Position numbers and translations under genes: made by a program
Shown: positions 46,761-54,358 of the stretch, piece after piece
Layout: every line of letters begins with the position of its first letter
How positions within the stretch are numbered: the stretch's first letter is position 1
NCBI GenBank assembly: GCA_018399015.1
Contig: CP073761.1
Coordinates: 868,001-932,000, forward strand
Reading direction: 5' to 3'
Source of the DNA: Cyanobium sp. M30B3
GTDB taxonomy: Bacteria; Cyanobacteriota; Cyanobacteriia; PCC-6307; Cyanobiaceae
DNA length: 64,000 bases
Notes under the pieces: model-generated
What the model was told of the DNA's origin: nothing
What the model saw: only the letters and a program-made list of their open reading frames with translations
Database searches by the model: none

Positions 46761-47237
46761 ATGGACCTTTCCTTCCTGATCGAGAGGGCAACGCATCAGC
46801 CACCTCCACAGCCCAGCCAGCAGCGCTGGTTGGAGCGGCGTGAGACCTGGTTGCGGGAGCTTGAGCAGCTGTCCCGCCAGGTGCAGCAGTGGCTGAAGGA
46901 GGCCGGTGTGTCCGCAGCTGCCTTTCAGCCCTATCAGGAAGCCCGCAACGAGGAGTGGATCGGTAGCTACCTGGTGAACTGCTGGCTCGTGGACATCGGC
47001 TCGTTCCGGCTGCGCTTTGATCCGCGCGGAACCCTGATGGTGGGGGCCTGCGGGCGGGTGGATATCAGGAGTTCCCAAGCGGGCACCCCGGTGGTGAAGC
47101 TGATTGCGGAGGAGGGAGATCGCTCCGGGGATCCCTGGCGCTGGAGTATCTATTGCGATGAGGCGGGACTGGATGACCTGGAGTTGAATCCAGAAAACCT
47201 GGCTCAGGCCCTCAGCCTGCTGATGCCAGAGGGGTGA
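46761..47237 (+). CDS. Hypothetical accessory protein
   Basis: 158 residues from the ATG at 46761: MDLSFLIERATHQPPPQPSQ, then a coiled N-terminal half (ERRETWLRELEQLSRQVQQW) and a beta-rich C-terminal half (IGSYLVNCWLVDIGSFRLRF, then GTLMVGACGRVDI). Family not recognised. It directly follows the RES/Xre block and is 7 bp from the next gene, so the two may form a unit. Confidence 0.6.
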   Translation: MDLSFLIERATHQPPPQPSQQRWLERRETWLRELEQLSRQVQQWLKEAGVSAAAFQPYQEARNEEWIGSYLVNCWLVDIGSFRLRFDPRGTLMVGACGRVDIRSSQAGTPVVKLIAEEGDRSGDPWRWSIYCDEAGLDDLELNPENLAQALSLLMPEG

Positions 47238-47244
47238 GGCGTGG

Positions 47245-47562
47245 ATGGAGCTCGACAGTGGCGGAAATTGGAAAACACTCCAATTGGTTCGAAGCAAGCA
47301 TCAGTTCTTTATCGCCAGCATTGAAAGATATAAGCCAGCTGCGCAAATCAAATCCAGCCAGGGCAGAGTTCTTCCTGTCGAGCTGACATTACTGGTGCGC
47401 CTCTCTGGGAAAGATTGGGATGCTGCTGCGGAGGTTCTGAAGGAGGCCAGCGAGCGGCAGGCCATCATGCACCTGTTCGCCTGTTTTGAGCGGATCATCC
47501 GCGTGGATGGCCAACTGAGAGGAGAGCAACAGTCCCGCCAACATCATGCTTTTTTGACGTGA
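47245..47562 (+). CDS. Hypothetical accessory protein
   Basis: 105 residues: MELDSGGNWKTLQLVRSKHQ, then FFIASIERYKPAAQIKSSQG and a helical end (AAEVLKEASERQAIMHLFAC). It is basic, with lower GC than the surrounding genes, which suggests recent arrival. No domain is recognised. Confidence 0.5.
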   Translation: MELDSGGNWKTLQLVRSKHQFFIASIERYKPAAQIKSSQGRVLPVELTLLVRLSGKDWDAAAEVLKEASERQAIMHLFACFERIIRVDGQLRGEQQSRQHHAFLT

Positions 47563-47644
47563 AGATCCTGCTCAACACCCTGCTGCGCCTGCGCTCCTCC
47601 CACGCTGACTGGGGCGTGGTGAGGTGCGTTGGGTGTTGTTGCTT

Positions 47645-47673
47645 CGCTTGACCAGACCTGGTCTGGTCAAGCG
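47645..47673. repeat. Perfect 29-bp palindrome with the TTGACCAGACC motif
   Basis: CGCTTGACCAGACC and GGTCTGGTCAAGCG are perfect 14-bp arms around one base. It lies between the accessory genes and the convergent conserved gene. The half-site TTGACCAGACC recurs in other intergenic spots of the window (about 25795, 26338 and, reversed, 20300). It could form a strong hairpin; no T-run follows. Confidence 0.9.
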
Positions 47674-47738
47674 GCGAACACATTGTCCCTGCGGAGTGGC
47701 AGCTTGCTCAGCAGTGGTGCTTCAGCCGGGCGCGACGT

Positions 47739-48257
47739 TCAGCCCAGGTCGAAGTAGCGCCTGCCGTCGGTCCGCTTGAGTGCGGCCCGCCGCGCCGAGC
47801 GCCGGCTGAACTGGCTCACGCTGGGGTTGGGCACCAACGGATCCACATGCGCCACCTGCTGCCACAGGTCGCGCGGCGCCCAGCGCACGTCGTGGCGCAC
47901 CTTGTCGTGGCGCACCACATGGCACCAGCGGCTGGAGCCGCACTCCGGGCAGAACAGCTCCTCCAGCCACTCGTTGCTCAGCACCAGCACCGGGTGGGCC
48001 TGGATCACCAGCCGCGCCCGCTTGTCGCTCATGCCCCGCTGCTTCAGCTCCTCCGGTTGCAGCAGGTGCAGGTAGTACTTGCGGCCGTTGCCGGAAATGG
48101 GCGTGTCCGGGTGCGCCGGGCAGAACAGTTCCCGCCCCCTGGGCCGGCCGCGCTGGCGCCGCGGCTTCCGGCTGGGGCTGTCCCCAGCTTCGGGGGCGCT
48201 GGCTGGGGGAGTGTCTGGAGTCGTTGCTGGGGAGGTGCTGGACCTGTTTTCGCGCAT
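47739..48257 (-). CDS. Conserved cyanobacterial protein with zinc-ribbon-like cysteines
   Basis: 172 residues. A Pro/Arg-rich N-terminal region is followed by ELFCPAHPDTPISGNGRKYY and EWLEELFCPECGSSRWCHVV, where Cys and His could bind zinc. RDLWQQVAHVDPLVPNPSVS, then QFSRRSARRA, is a stretch I have seen in cyanobacterial hypothetical proteins. The function is unknown. It is transcribed toward the palindrome at 47645. Confidence 0.7.
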   Translation of the reverse strand: MRENRSSTSPATTPDTPPASAPEAGDSPSRKPRRQRGRPRGRELFCPAHPDTPISGNGRKYYLHLLQPEELKQRGMSDKRARLVIQAHPVLVLSNEWLEELFCPECGSSRWCHVVRHDKVRHDVRWAPRDLWQQVAHVDPLVPNPSVSQFSRRSARRAALKRTDGRRYFDLG

Positions 48258-48490
48258 CCCTTCGCCTGGATGAATAGCTTCACCAGTACCAATCTTACCT
48301 GCTCAAAACGGGCCCATCCGTTGGTTTCGGTTTAGAGTGATTTGATACGGCTGCAGATAGTGTTCCCTCCAGGCCCATTTCTGCTGTTCGGTTTGGCGGC
48401 TCCCAACGCCCTCACTACCCCCGCTGGGCCCAGCTGGAGCGTGCGGCCAGCACCCCAGCAGGCATCGCCCCCCCACCCCCCACCCGGCTG

Positions 48491-49318
48491 GTGCCCGTTG
48501 GCCAGGGGGCACCGCAGACGCGCCTTTTGCCCACCGCTTCCCAGCCCACCGCAGTCGCCGGGGAGCCGGAGCCCCAGGAAACCCTGGCTGCGGCCCCCAC
48601 GCTTCGCCCCTACCGGCTGCGCCCCTCCCTGGGTGGCGGCAAGCCCACCGGCTACGTGGGCGGCTGGGGCGACTACTTCATCGCCGGCACCGCTGCCACC
48701 CCCGACCGCCTGCGCGAGAACAACGCGCCCGATGGCTCGGTGAATGCCGGCTTCGCCATCGGCGACCCCGTGCGGGCCATCGGCGTGGAGCTGTACTGGG
48801 GCACGGGCAGCATCAACAACTTCAATGCCAACGGCGGCTTCGGTTTTTCGGCCGGCCGCCTGCTGGTGAACCGCTGGAACCTGCAGGTGGCCGCAGCCGG
48901 CGGCGTGATCGATTTCTATCAGTACGGCGATGAGCCCGGCCGCCGCTTCAGCAGCCCCTACGGCGCCTTGACCTTTGCCACGCCCCTGCGCCCCCGCAAT
49001 CCCCAGTTCCAGCAGGTGTTGCAGTTCACCGTGGGTGGCGGTGGCAAGGGGTTTGCCCAGATCGATTCCAACTTCCAGATCTCCGACGGTGGCTTCTTCG
49101 CGGCGGCAGGGGTGGAGGTGCTGCCCAACCTGGGCGTTTCCGCCGGCGTGAGCAACCGCAGCACTGTGGTGAACCTCTCTTACATCCCCTTCCGCAACCT
49201 GCCGATCTTCGTGAACCTGGCCGCCGCCGATGTATTCGACGCTACCCCTTACGGCGCTATAGGCCTGCTCACCGTGGGCTGGAGCGACAACTGGCGCAAC
49301 GGCTTTTTTACCCAATAG
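48491..49318 (+). CDS. Outer-membrane beta-barrel-like protein, possible 5' frame break
   Basis: A 275-residue frame with GTG start. Alternating strands such as GFAIGDPVRAIGVELYWGTG, VLQFTVGGGGKGFAQID and GAIGLLTVGWSDNW suggest a beta-barrel. It lacks a signal peptide in this frame. A signal-like stretch (VFPPGPFLLFGLAAPNAL, from GTG 48360) lies just upstream in another frame. Loss of one C from the runs at 48468–48474 or 48476–48481 would join them. The likely full gene is therefore 48360–49318. Family not recognised. Confidence 0.65.
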   Translation: MPVGQGAPQTRLLPTASQPTAVAGEPEPQETLAAAPTLRPYRLRPSLGGGKPTGYVGGWGDYFIAGTAATPDRLRENNAPDGSVNAGFAIGDPVRAIGVELYWGTGSINNFNANGGFGFSAGRLLVNRWNLQVAAAGGVIDFYQYGDEPGRRFSSPYGALTFATPLRPRNPQFQQVLQFTVGGGGKGFAQIDSNFQISDGGFFAAAGVEVLPNLGVSAGVSNRSTVVNLSYIPFRNLPIFVNLAAADVFDATPYGAIGLLTVGWSDNWRNGFFTQ

Positions 49319-49413
49319 CTGACAAGGGTCAGCCAGGGTCGCCTCAGGTGTTCTAATTCAGCAGAAGGAAGATTTTTTAGTCTCTTATGAGACCCTTCGC
49401 TACGGACCAAGCC

Positions 49414-49665
49414 ATGAAGCGTCTTTCCATCCCTCGCATGGTTGCCCGTGCGGCCCTTGGGTTTGCCGTGATGGCCATCTCAGCATCGGCAGTCCACGCC
49501 AGGCCACCTCGGCCCACGGCGCCAGCGCCACCGCCACCAGCACCACCTTCGTCCGGTGTCATTACGCGACCGACCGTAAGCCCTCCACAGGCAGGCACTA
49601 ACACCGGGTTTGCATCATTTGGCGCCACTCAGACACAAAATAATTTTCCTCCGCCCCCTAATTAA
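49414..49665 (+). CDS. Small secreted proline-rich protein
   Basis: 83 residues. A signal peptide (MKRLSIPRMVARAALGFAVM, then AISASAVHA, cleaved about there) leads a Pro-rich stretch (RPPRPTAPAPPPPAPPSSG) and a polar tail. An in-frame ATG at 49387 is less likely. No domain is recognised. It probably works outside the plasma membrane. Confidence 0.65.
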   Translation: MKRLSIPRMVARAALGFAVMAISASAVHARPPRPTAPAPPPPAPPSSGVITRPTVSPPQAGTNTGFASFGATQTQNNFPPPPN

Positions 49666-49737
49666 TCCGCGAGACCTTCCGGCTCTTCATCATTAGTTCT
49701 CTTCACGCTGTTATTCATTCATTCATTTATTAAACCT

Positions 49738-50493
49738 ATGCTTGCCTCCAAGCTGTTTCAATCAGCGGTCGCTGCCAGCCTCGCCATTTCTGTGTTTCAG
49801 GCAGCCCGGCCAGCACATGCTTTTTCGCCATCTAATGTATTCCCGTTCATTGAATCCCGCGGGCCTGGAGTAGGTGGGTCTCTCAACACGATTGGGACTA
49901 ACGATGGAAGTTATGGTTATTTCTTTGATGTCACAGGCGATCAAAGGGTCGTGAACGCTCTGGGTTTTTCAGCCCAAGACAACTGGACGAACACCAGCCT
50001 TGCCTACACAGTACAGCTTTGGTCGTACTTGGTGGACGAAAACGATCCCGACCCGAACACCGCCACCACTTATACGACTATCGCCCAACTCACGTTCAAT
50101 CCCAGCGACCCTGACTTGCTCCTTGTTGGGACTGACTAATGGAAACCTCTCCCGGCTCCAATCAGTCTTGCAGCTACCTCCGGCGACCCCTTGACGGGTT
50201 ATGTCATTGGAGCTATAGGTAGTTTTAATGATAATCCAGATTCCACTCTGCGCGGTAACTTTATCGAATCTGGAGCAGACGTAACTTTTTCAACTCTGGC
50301 TGCCTACGACGCCAACGGTTTTAATATTCAAGGTTTCCAGGACTTCCCTGTACCTGTTTTTGATGGGGGTCAGGTCGGTTATTGGAATGCCAATTTATCT
50401 ATTGATGTCCCTGGCCCGCTACCGCTTCTCGGTGCTGGTTCTGCTTTCCTGTGGTCCCGCCGCCTCAAGAGCAAAATTAATTCAAAAGTCTGA
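49738..50493 (+). pseudogene. PEP-CTERM-like secreted protein with in-frame stop
   Basis: A signal peptide (MLASKLFQSAVAASLAISVF, then QAARPAHA) leads a beta-rich domain. At codon 134 there is TAA (50137–50139). The same frame then continues WKPLPAPISLAATSGDPLTG to the tail VPGPLPLLGAGSAFLWSRRL, then KSKINSKV. The tail is a cyanobacterial PEP-CTERM-like sorting signal. Without the stop the protein would be 251 residues. A nonsense mutation, a sequencing error or programmed readthrough are all possible; a mutation or error is simplest. Confidence 0.75.
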
Positions 50494-50519
50494 TTGAAAC
50501 GTGTAATCAATCCTTGGGG

Positions 50520-50543
50520 GGGGTGCAGTTGCGCCCCTTTTTT
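50520..50543 (+). terminator. Rho-independent terminator after the PEP-CTERM-like gene
   Basis: GGGGTGC and GCGCCCC pair (one G·U) around AGTT, followed by TTTTTT. It lies 27 bp after the stop at 50493. Confidence 0.8.
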
Positions 50544-50606
50544 GTTGCATCAAAAACGCATGTTGAAACATTCAACATTCGACCTTAGTTGAAAAAATGG
50601 AGCCAC

Positions 50607-50642
50607 GCGGACTCGAACCGCTGACCCCCTGCATGCCATGCA
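50607..50642. repeat. Attachment site (att) copy distal to tRNA-Ala(GGC)
   Basis: 36 bp identical to 53433–53468 inside the tRNA gene. The similarity extends left to 50598 with one mismatch, so the 3' ~45 nt of tRNA-Ala are duplicated here. It marks the far edge of an integrated element. Confidence 0.92.
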
Positions 50643-50747
50643 ATAAATGGCACCCCCTGAGACACCGCTCACCAGCTCACAAAACCGCTGCAGGGCAAGG
50701 GTTCTCGGAGAAGCGGTTGACCATGTGAATGCCTCTGGATGCATCGG

Positions 50748-50778
50748 TTTTGCGCTTTTTTGCGCTAGGTTTTGCGCT
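50748..50778. promoter_or_regulatory. Cluster of TTTTGCGCT repeats near the left end of the element
   Basis: TTTTGCGCT occurs at 50748, 50758 and 50770. The last two are 12 bp apart. The same pair with the same spacing is found near the other end (53328 and 53340). Likely arm-type sites bound by the integrase or an excision factor. Confidence 0.6.
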
Positions 50779-50824
50779 ACCGGCGGCCTGGGGCTGACCC
50801 GCTGCCTTCTTTCCTGCGGGCTCC

Positions 50825-52015
50825 ATGCCACGTGTCAACCCCGGCCTCACGCCCCCCTGGGTCCGGGCCCTGCGCGACCAGATCAAGCTTGAGCACGGGC
50901 GGGGTTGATCGATTCGAGAGCAGGCCGGGAAGGTCAAGCTCTCCCGTCGGTTTTCTGATGGCTCGACCAGCAGTGTGACCCTCGATATCCATTGGGGACC
51001 CCGTTGTGGAACGTCCGTGCTCAGCGCCATGGCGGTGCTGCAGGAACGGATGGAAAACCAGCAGCTGGGCCTGGCGGAGGCTCATGCCCTGCTTGCAGAC
51101 GGGCGCGCGCCGGGTAATGACGATGCCGTCGATTGGCCCGCGGTCGCCGCGTCCTTTCTTGAGTCGCGGCAGGACCGACGCTCCACGACCCTCGTGGACC
51201 TGCATCGGCGTGTGGGGCTGGCGCTCAAGACGCTTGAAACACGGCCACGGCCGCAGGACGGTCGCAGCCTGATGCGTGCCTATGCCAAGCAGCATTTCAA
51301 GCGAAGCCCCCCTGGAGGGCAGGGCCGCAAGCGCCACCTCGGTGACGTCGCTGCTTTCCTGCGTTTTGCGGTGACCCGGGCGGGGGCGCCTGCCCGTTGG
51401 ATGCCCCTGGAGGGTGAGCAGCTGGAGGAGCTGATCGGAACGGCAGATCCCGGTGTGGGTGCTGACGACCTGACACCCCCGGTCAAACCCGAGCAGCTTG
51501 CGTCCCTGCTCGATCATCTGCAGCAGGACAAGAACGACGAGCTCTGGCTCGCTGTGGCCCTGGTTGGCCTGTTCGGACCCAGGCCGGCTGAGCTTGCCGC
51601 CCTGAAGGTGGTTGATGGACGACTGCGCGTCGGCGGCCAGGTCAAGCGCAACCGCCGCACGATGAAGCAGCCCAAGCCCGATCGCCTCGTGCTGCCCCTG
51701 GATATCCCGGGCTGAGAAGGTGAGGGGCAGCGTGCCCTTGATCTCCAATCTCCATGCCAGCGGCAAGGTGAAGCTCCCCTATGCGATCCGCACGGCCATC
51801 AGGGGTGGTGAGTTCAAGCCAGTTGGTGATGCCTTCCGTCAGCTGCTCGAGCGTCTACCCCACTGGCAGGGGATCGTCGAGGCCACCCCAGGTCTCACTC
51901 CCTATTCGCTGAGGCACGGCTATGCGTGGCGTGCGCACAAGTGCTACGACCGCAGCCTCAGCATTCGGGACGTGGCTGCCCTCATGGGGCATAACCCCGC
52001 TACACACCACCGTCA
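50825..52015 (+). pseudogene. Tyrosine recombinase/integrase, decayed
   Basis: The frame starts MPRVNPGLTPPWVRALRDQI and meets TGA at 50906–50908 (codon 28). It continues SIREQAGKVKLSRRFSDGST to LPLDIPG and a TGA at 51713. After a +1 shift it goes on SGKVKLPYAIRTAIRGG to PYSLRHGYAWRAHK and DVAALMGHNPATHHRH. The H-x-x-R box (LRHGYAWR) and the GHN…H box are visible; the final catalytic Tyr region is cut off by the junction with the next fragment. Two nonsense codons plus a shift mean it is dead. Confidence 0.85.
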
Positions 52016-52278
52016 CTTACGTCTTCGGGAAGCAGCAGGTCACGATCCGCCCGGCAGCTGCCTGGAACTTCCTGCTGCCCGATCGCCCCGCCGGCCAGGC
52101 GATCCGGGCACTCACCTGGCTTGGCCCGGATCAGGCCGCAGCAGCCCTGCCAGAGCTCCGCCGTGCGCTGCCGCCGGTGGAGTGGGATGCCCTGCTCTCC
52201 GTCCGTGCCGAGCTGCCCCTGTGGCTGGCGGAGCTGCTGAGTGAACAGCCGCTCGAGCCGCACAAGGCTCGTGGCTGA
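52016..52278 (+). pseudogene. AbiEi-like antitoxin, C-terminal fragment
   Basis: The frame YVFGKQQVTIRPAAAWNFLL, then GQAIRALTWLGPDQAAAALP and LSVRAELPLWLAELLSE, resembles the end of AbiEi/DUF6088 antitoxins. The N-terminal winged-helix part is missing; the sequence joins the end of the integrase fragment instead. It overlaps the AbiEii gene start by 38 bp, the usual order of AbiE systems. Confidence 0.6.
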
Positions 52279-53223
52279 GGCCTGGTTCGCGCTTTCCCCA
52301 GAGGACCAGACGGAAGCCCTGGCGGTGGCTGCTGCCGAATCCGGCTGGCCGGCGAACCTGCTGGAAAAGGACATCTGGGTGGTCTGGGCGCTGCAGACCC
52401 TGGGGACAGAGCAGCAGTTGCTGGAGACCCTCACCTTCAAAGGGGGCACCTCCCTCTCCAAGGCCTATGGGCTGATCGATCGCTTCTCGGAAGACGTCGA
52501 TCTGACCCTCAACATCCAGCACCTCTGGCCTGAGGTTGACCTGACTCCGGCAGTCAATCCCAGCCAGGCGGACAAGCGCCGCAAGGACGCAGACAGAAAG
52601 CTCAAGCAGTGGGTCCGGGAGATCCCCCTGCCGCTGCTCCAGGTTGCTGCGGCTGCAACCGGTGTCACCCTTGAGCTGGTGCTGGAGCAGTTGAGCTGGT
52701 GCTGGAGCAGTCCGAAGCTGGCCGCCGCCAGCCACCCACCATCGTCATCCACTACCAACCGCTGATCCCGGCGCCAGATCACAGCTCCGGGTATGTGCGG
52801 CCGACGCTGCGGCTGGAGTTCGGAGCCCACTCCACCGGCGAACCGCATGGGCCGATGCCCATCTCATGCGAAGCGGCGACCCATCTGGCGATGCTCGACT
52901 TCCCGGCCGCCAGGCCACTGGTGATGGATGCCAGGCGCACCTTCCTGGAGAAGGCCGCGGCCATCCGTGACCGGCCCCTCGCCGTTGAGGTGGCGCAGCA
53001 CAAGGAGGACTTCTGGCGTGCCACGGATGCCGATGGGCAGCCGATCAACTACAGCCAGGTGATCAATGGCCAGCTGCAGCTGGTGCCGACCGCTGCTGCG
53101 AGGGAGGATCTTGAAGCGGACTACAGGGCCATGACCGACTCCGGGATGCTGCGCGGTGAGATCCCGGGCATCCCGGAGCTGCTGGAGCAGCAGTGCAATG
53201 CCATTGCCCGCATTGTCAGTTGA
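52241..53223 (+). pseudogene. AbiEii nucleotidyltransferase toxin, disrupted by a 20-bp tandem duplication
   Basis: The N-terminal part has LEKDIWVVWALQTL and the nucleotidyltransferase motif LTFKGGTSLSKAYGLI, then RFSEDVDL. At 52671–52690 the 20-mer TTGAGCTGGTGCTGGAGCAG is repeated exactly at 52691–52710, which shifts the frame. Removing one copy gives LVLEQSEAGRRQPPTIVIHY and an intact 320-residue protein to 53223. AbiEii is the toxin of the type IV AbiE phage-defence system. Both partners are broken here. Confidence 0.88.
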
Positions 53224-53279
53224 GCCGCCAGGCCGATACGTCTTAGTGCCAAGGGGGTGGCGACGTTTTTTCGCTACGT

Positions 53280-53348
53280 AGCGCAAAACGGGTCGAGCCC
53301 CGGCTCAAGGGCAGCTGCTTGCCTCAGTTTTGCGCTGGATTTTGCGCT
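53280..53348. promoter_or_regulatory. Cluster of TTTTGCGCT repeats near the right end of the element
   Basis: AGCGCAAAA at 53280 (reverse orientation), then TTTTGCGCT at 53328 and 53340. The 12-bp spacing matches the left end (50758 and 50770). Candidate integrase arm sites. Confidence 0.6.
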
Positions 53349-53423
53349 ACCGGGCAGGATCGCGGCTCTGCGGGCAGCCTGAACAAAAGAGAAGACCCTT
53401 GCAGCGCAAGAGGTCTGACTGAA

Positions 53424-53496
53424 TGGAGCCAAGCGGACTCGAACCGCTGACCCCCTGCATGCCATGCAGGTGCTCTACCAGCTGAGCTATGGCCCC
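53424..53496 (-). tRNA. tRNA-Ala (GGC anticodon)
   Basis: A 73-nt cloverleaf on the minus strand: GGGGCCATAGCTCAGCTGG at the 5' end, anticodon stem-loop CTGCATGGCATGCAG, T arm GGTTCGAGTCC, 3' end TTGGCTCCA. It has the G3·U70 alanine identity pair. It is intact because the element carried a copy of its 3' part. Confidence 0.97.
53433..53468. repeat. Attachment site (att) copy within tRNA-Ala(GGC)
   Basis: 36 bp identical to 50607–50642, covering the anticodon loop to the T arm of the tRNA. This is the usual place for tyrosine-recombinase integration. Confidence 0.92.
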
Positions 53497-53588
53497 TTAG
53501 ATACGCGCAAGGCGGCTGGAACGCTGGTCGTTCAGCCCTGGCCCGAAGGCCTTGCCTGGCACTGCGAAATCTTACATGGCGGCGGGGC

Positions 53589-54245
53589 TCACACCTGGCG
53601 CCATACCGCCACGAGCTTGCCCTGCACCTGCACCTGCTCGGCCGGCAGCGCGATCGGCGCGTAGCTCGGGTTGGCCGCCTCCAGGATCACCGTGTCGCCA
53701 CGGCGCTGGAAGTGCTTGAGGGTGGTGCCGCTGCCCGCTACCAGGGCGCTCACGATCGTGCCGTCGCGCAACCGTGCCGGGTCGTTCACCGGCTCCATCA
53801 GCACCACGTCGCCGTCGGCGATGTGGGCCTCCACCATCGAGTCGCCGTTCACGGTGAGGGCGAACAGCCCGCGGGTGGCCAGCAGCGGCGCCAGATCGAG
53901 GCTCTCCTGCACGTCGTCGAACGTCTCCACGAGGCCGCCGGCCGCCACCGCCCCCAGCACCGGGATCGCCGGGGTGCCGCCACCCGCGCCCGCCCTGCCG
54001 AAGGCCGCCGCCGCCTCACCCAGCAGCTGCAGGGTGCGGGCCTGGCCCTCCTTCCAGGTGAGCCAGCCCTTCTGCTGCAGGTGGCGCAGCCGGCTCTGGA
54101 TCGGCGCCGGTGAGCGCAGCCCCATCGCCTCCATCATCTGGCGGATCGAGGGGCTGTGGCGGTGTTCGCCGATGTAGCTCTCCAGCCAGTCGTACAGCTC
54201 CTGCTGGGCTGGGGTAAGCGGCTGCTGGGGCTGGCTGGCGGGCAT
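53589..54245 (-). CDS. lexA: LexA repressor
   Basis: 218 residues from the ATG at 54245. An N-terminal winged helix (LTPAQQELYDWLESYIGEHR, then SPSIRQMMEAMG) is followed by the self-cleavage Ala-Gly in LGAVAAGGLVE and the S24 peptidase dyad: Ser in VNGDSMVE and Lys in TTLKHF. It represses SOS or, in some cyanobacteria, other stress and redox genes. A LexA-box-like site lies 26 bp upstream of its start, which fits autoregulation. Confidence 0.93.
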   Translation of the reverse strand: MPASQPQQPLTPAQQELYDWLESYIGEHRHSPSIRQMMEAMGLRSPAPIQSRLRHLQQKGWLTWKEGQARTLQLLGEAAAAFGRAGAGGGTPAIPVLGAVAAGGLVETFDDVQESLDLAPLLATRGLFALTVNGDSMVEAHIADGDVVLMEPVNDPARLRDGTIVSALVAGSGTTLKHFQRRGDTVILEAANPSYAPIALPAEQVQVQGKLVAVWRQV

Positions 54246-54270
54246 GACAGACAACGGGGACGGGATGGCT

Positions 54271-54284
54271 AATACAGATGTACC
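54271..54284 (-). promoter_or_regulatory. LexA-box-like operator upstream of lexA
   Basis: On the minus strand the site reads GGTACATCTGTATT. It agrees with the cyanobacterial LexA box RGTACNNNDGTWCB at all but one position. Location just before the lexA start suits autorepression. Confidence 0.6.
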
Positions 54285-54358
54285 GCCTCGCCGCTGTTTT
54301 GTAAAGGCCGGTTTTGCAAAGGCCTGTCGTTGCTTGGGTTGGTCTGGTCTGGTCCGGT

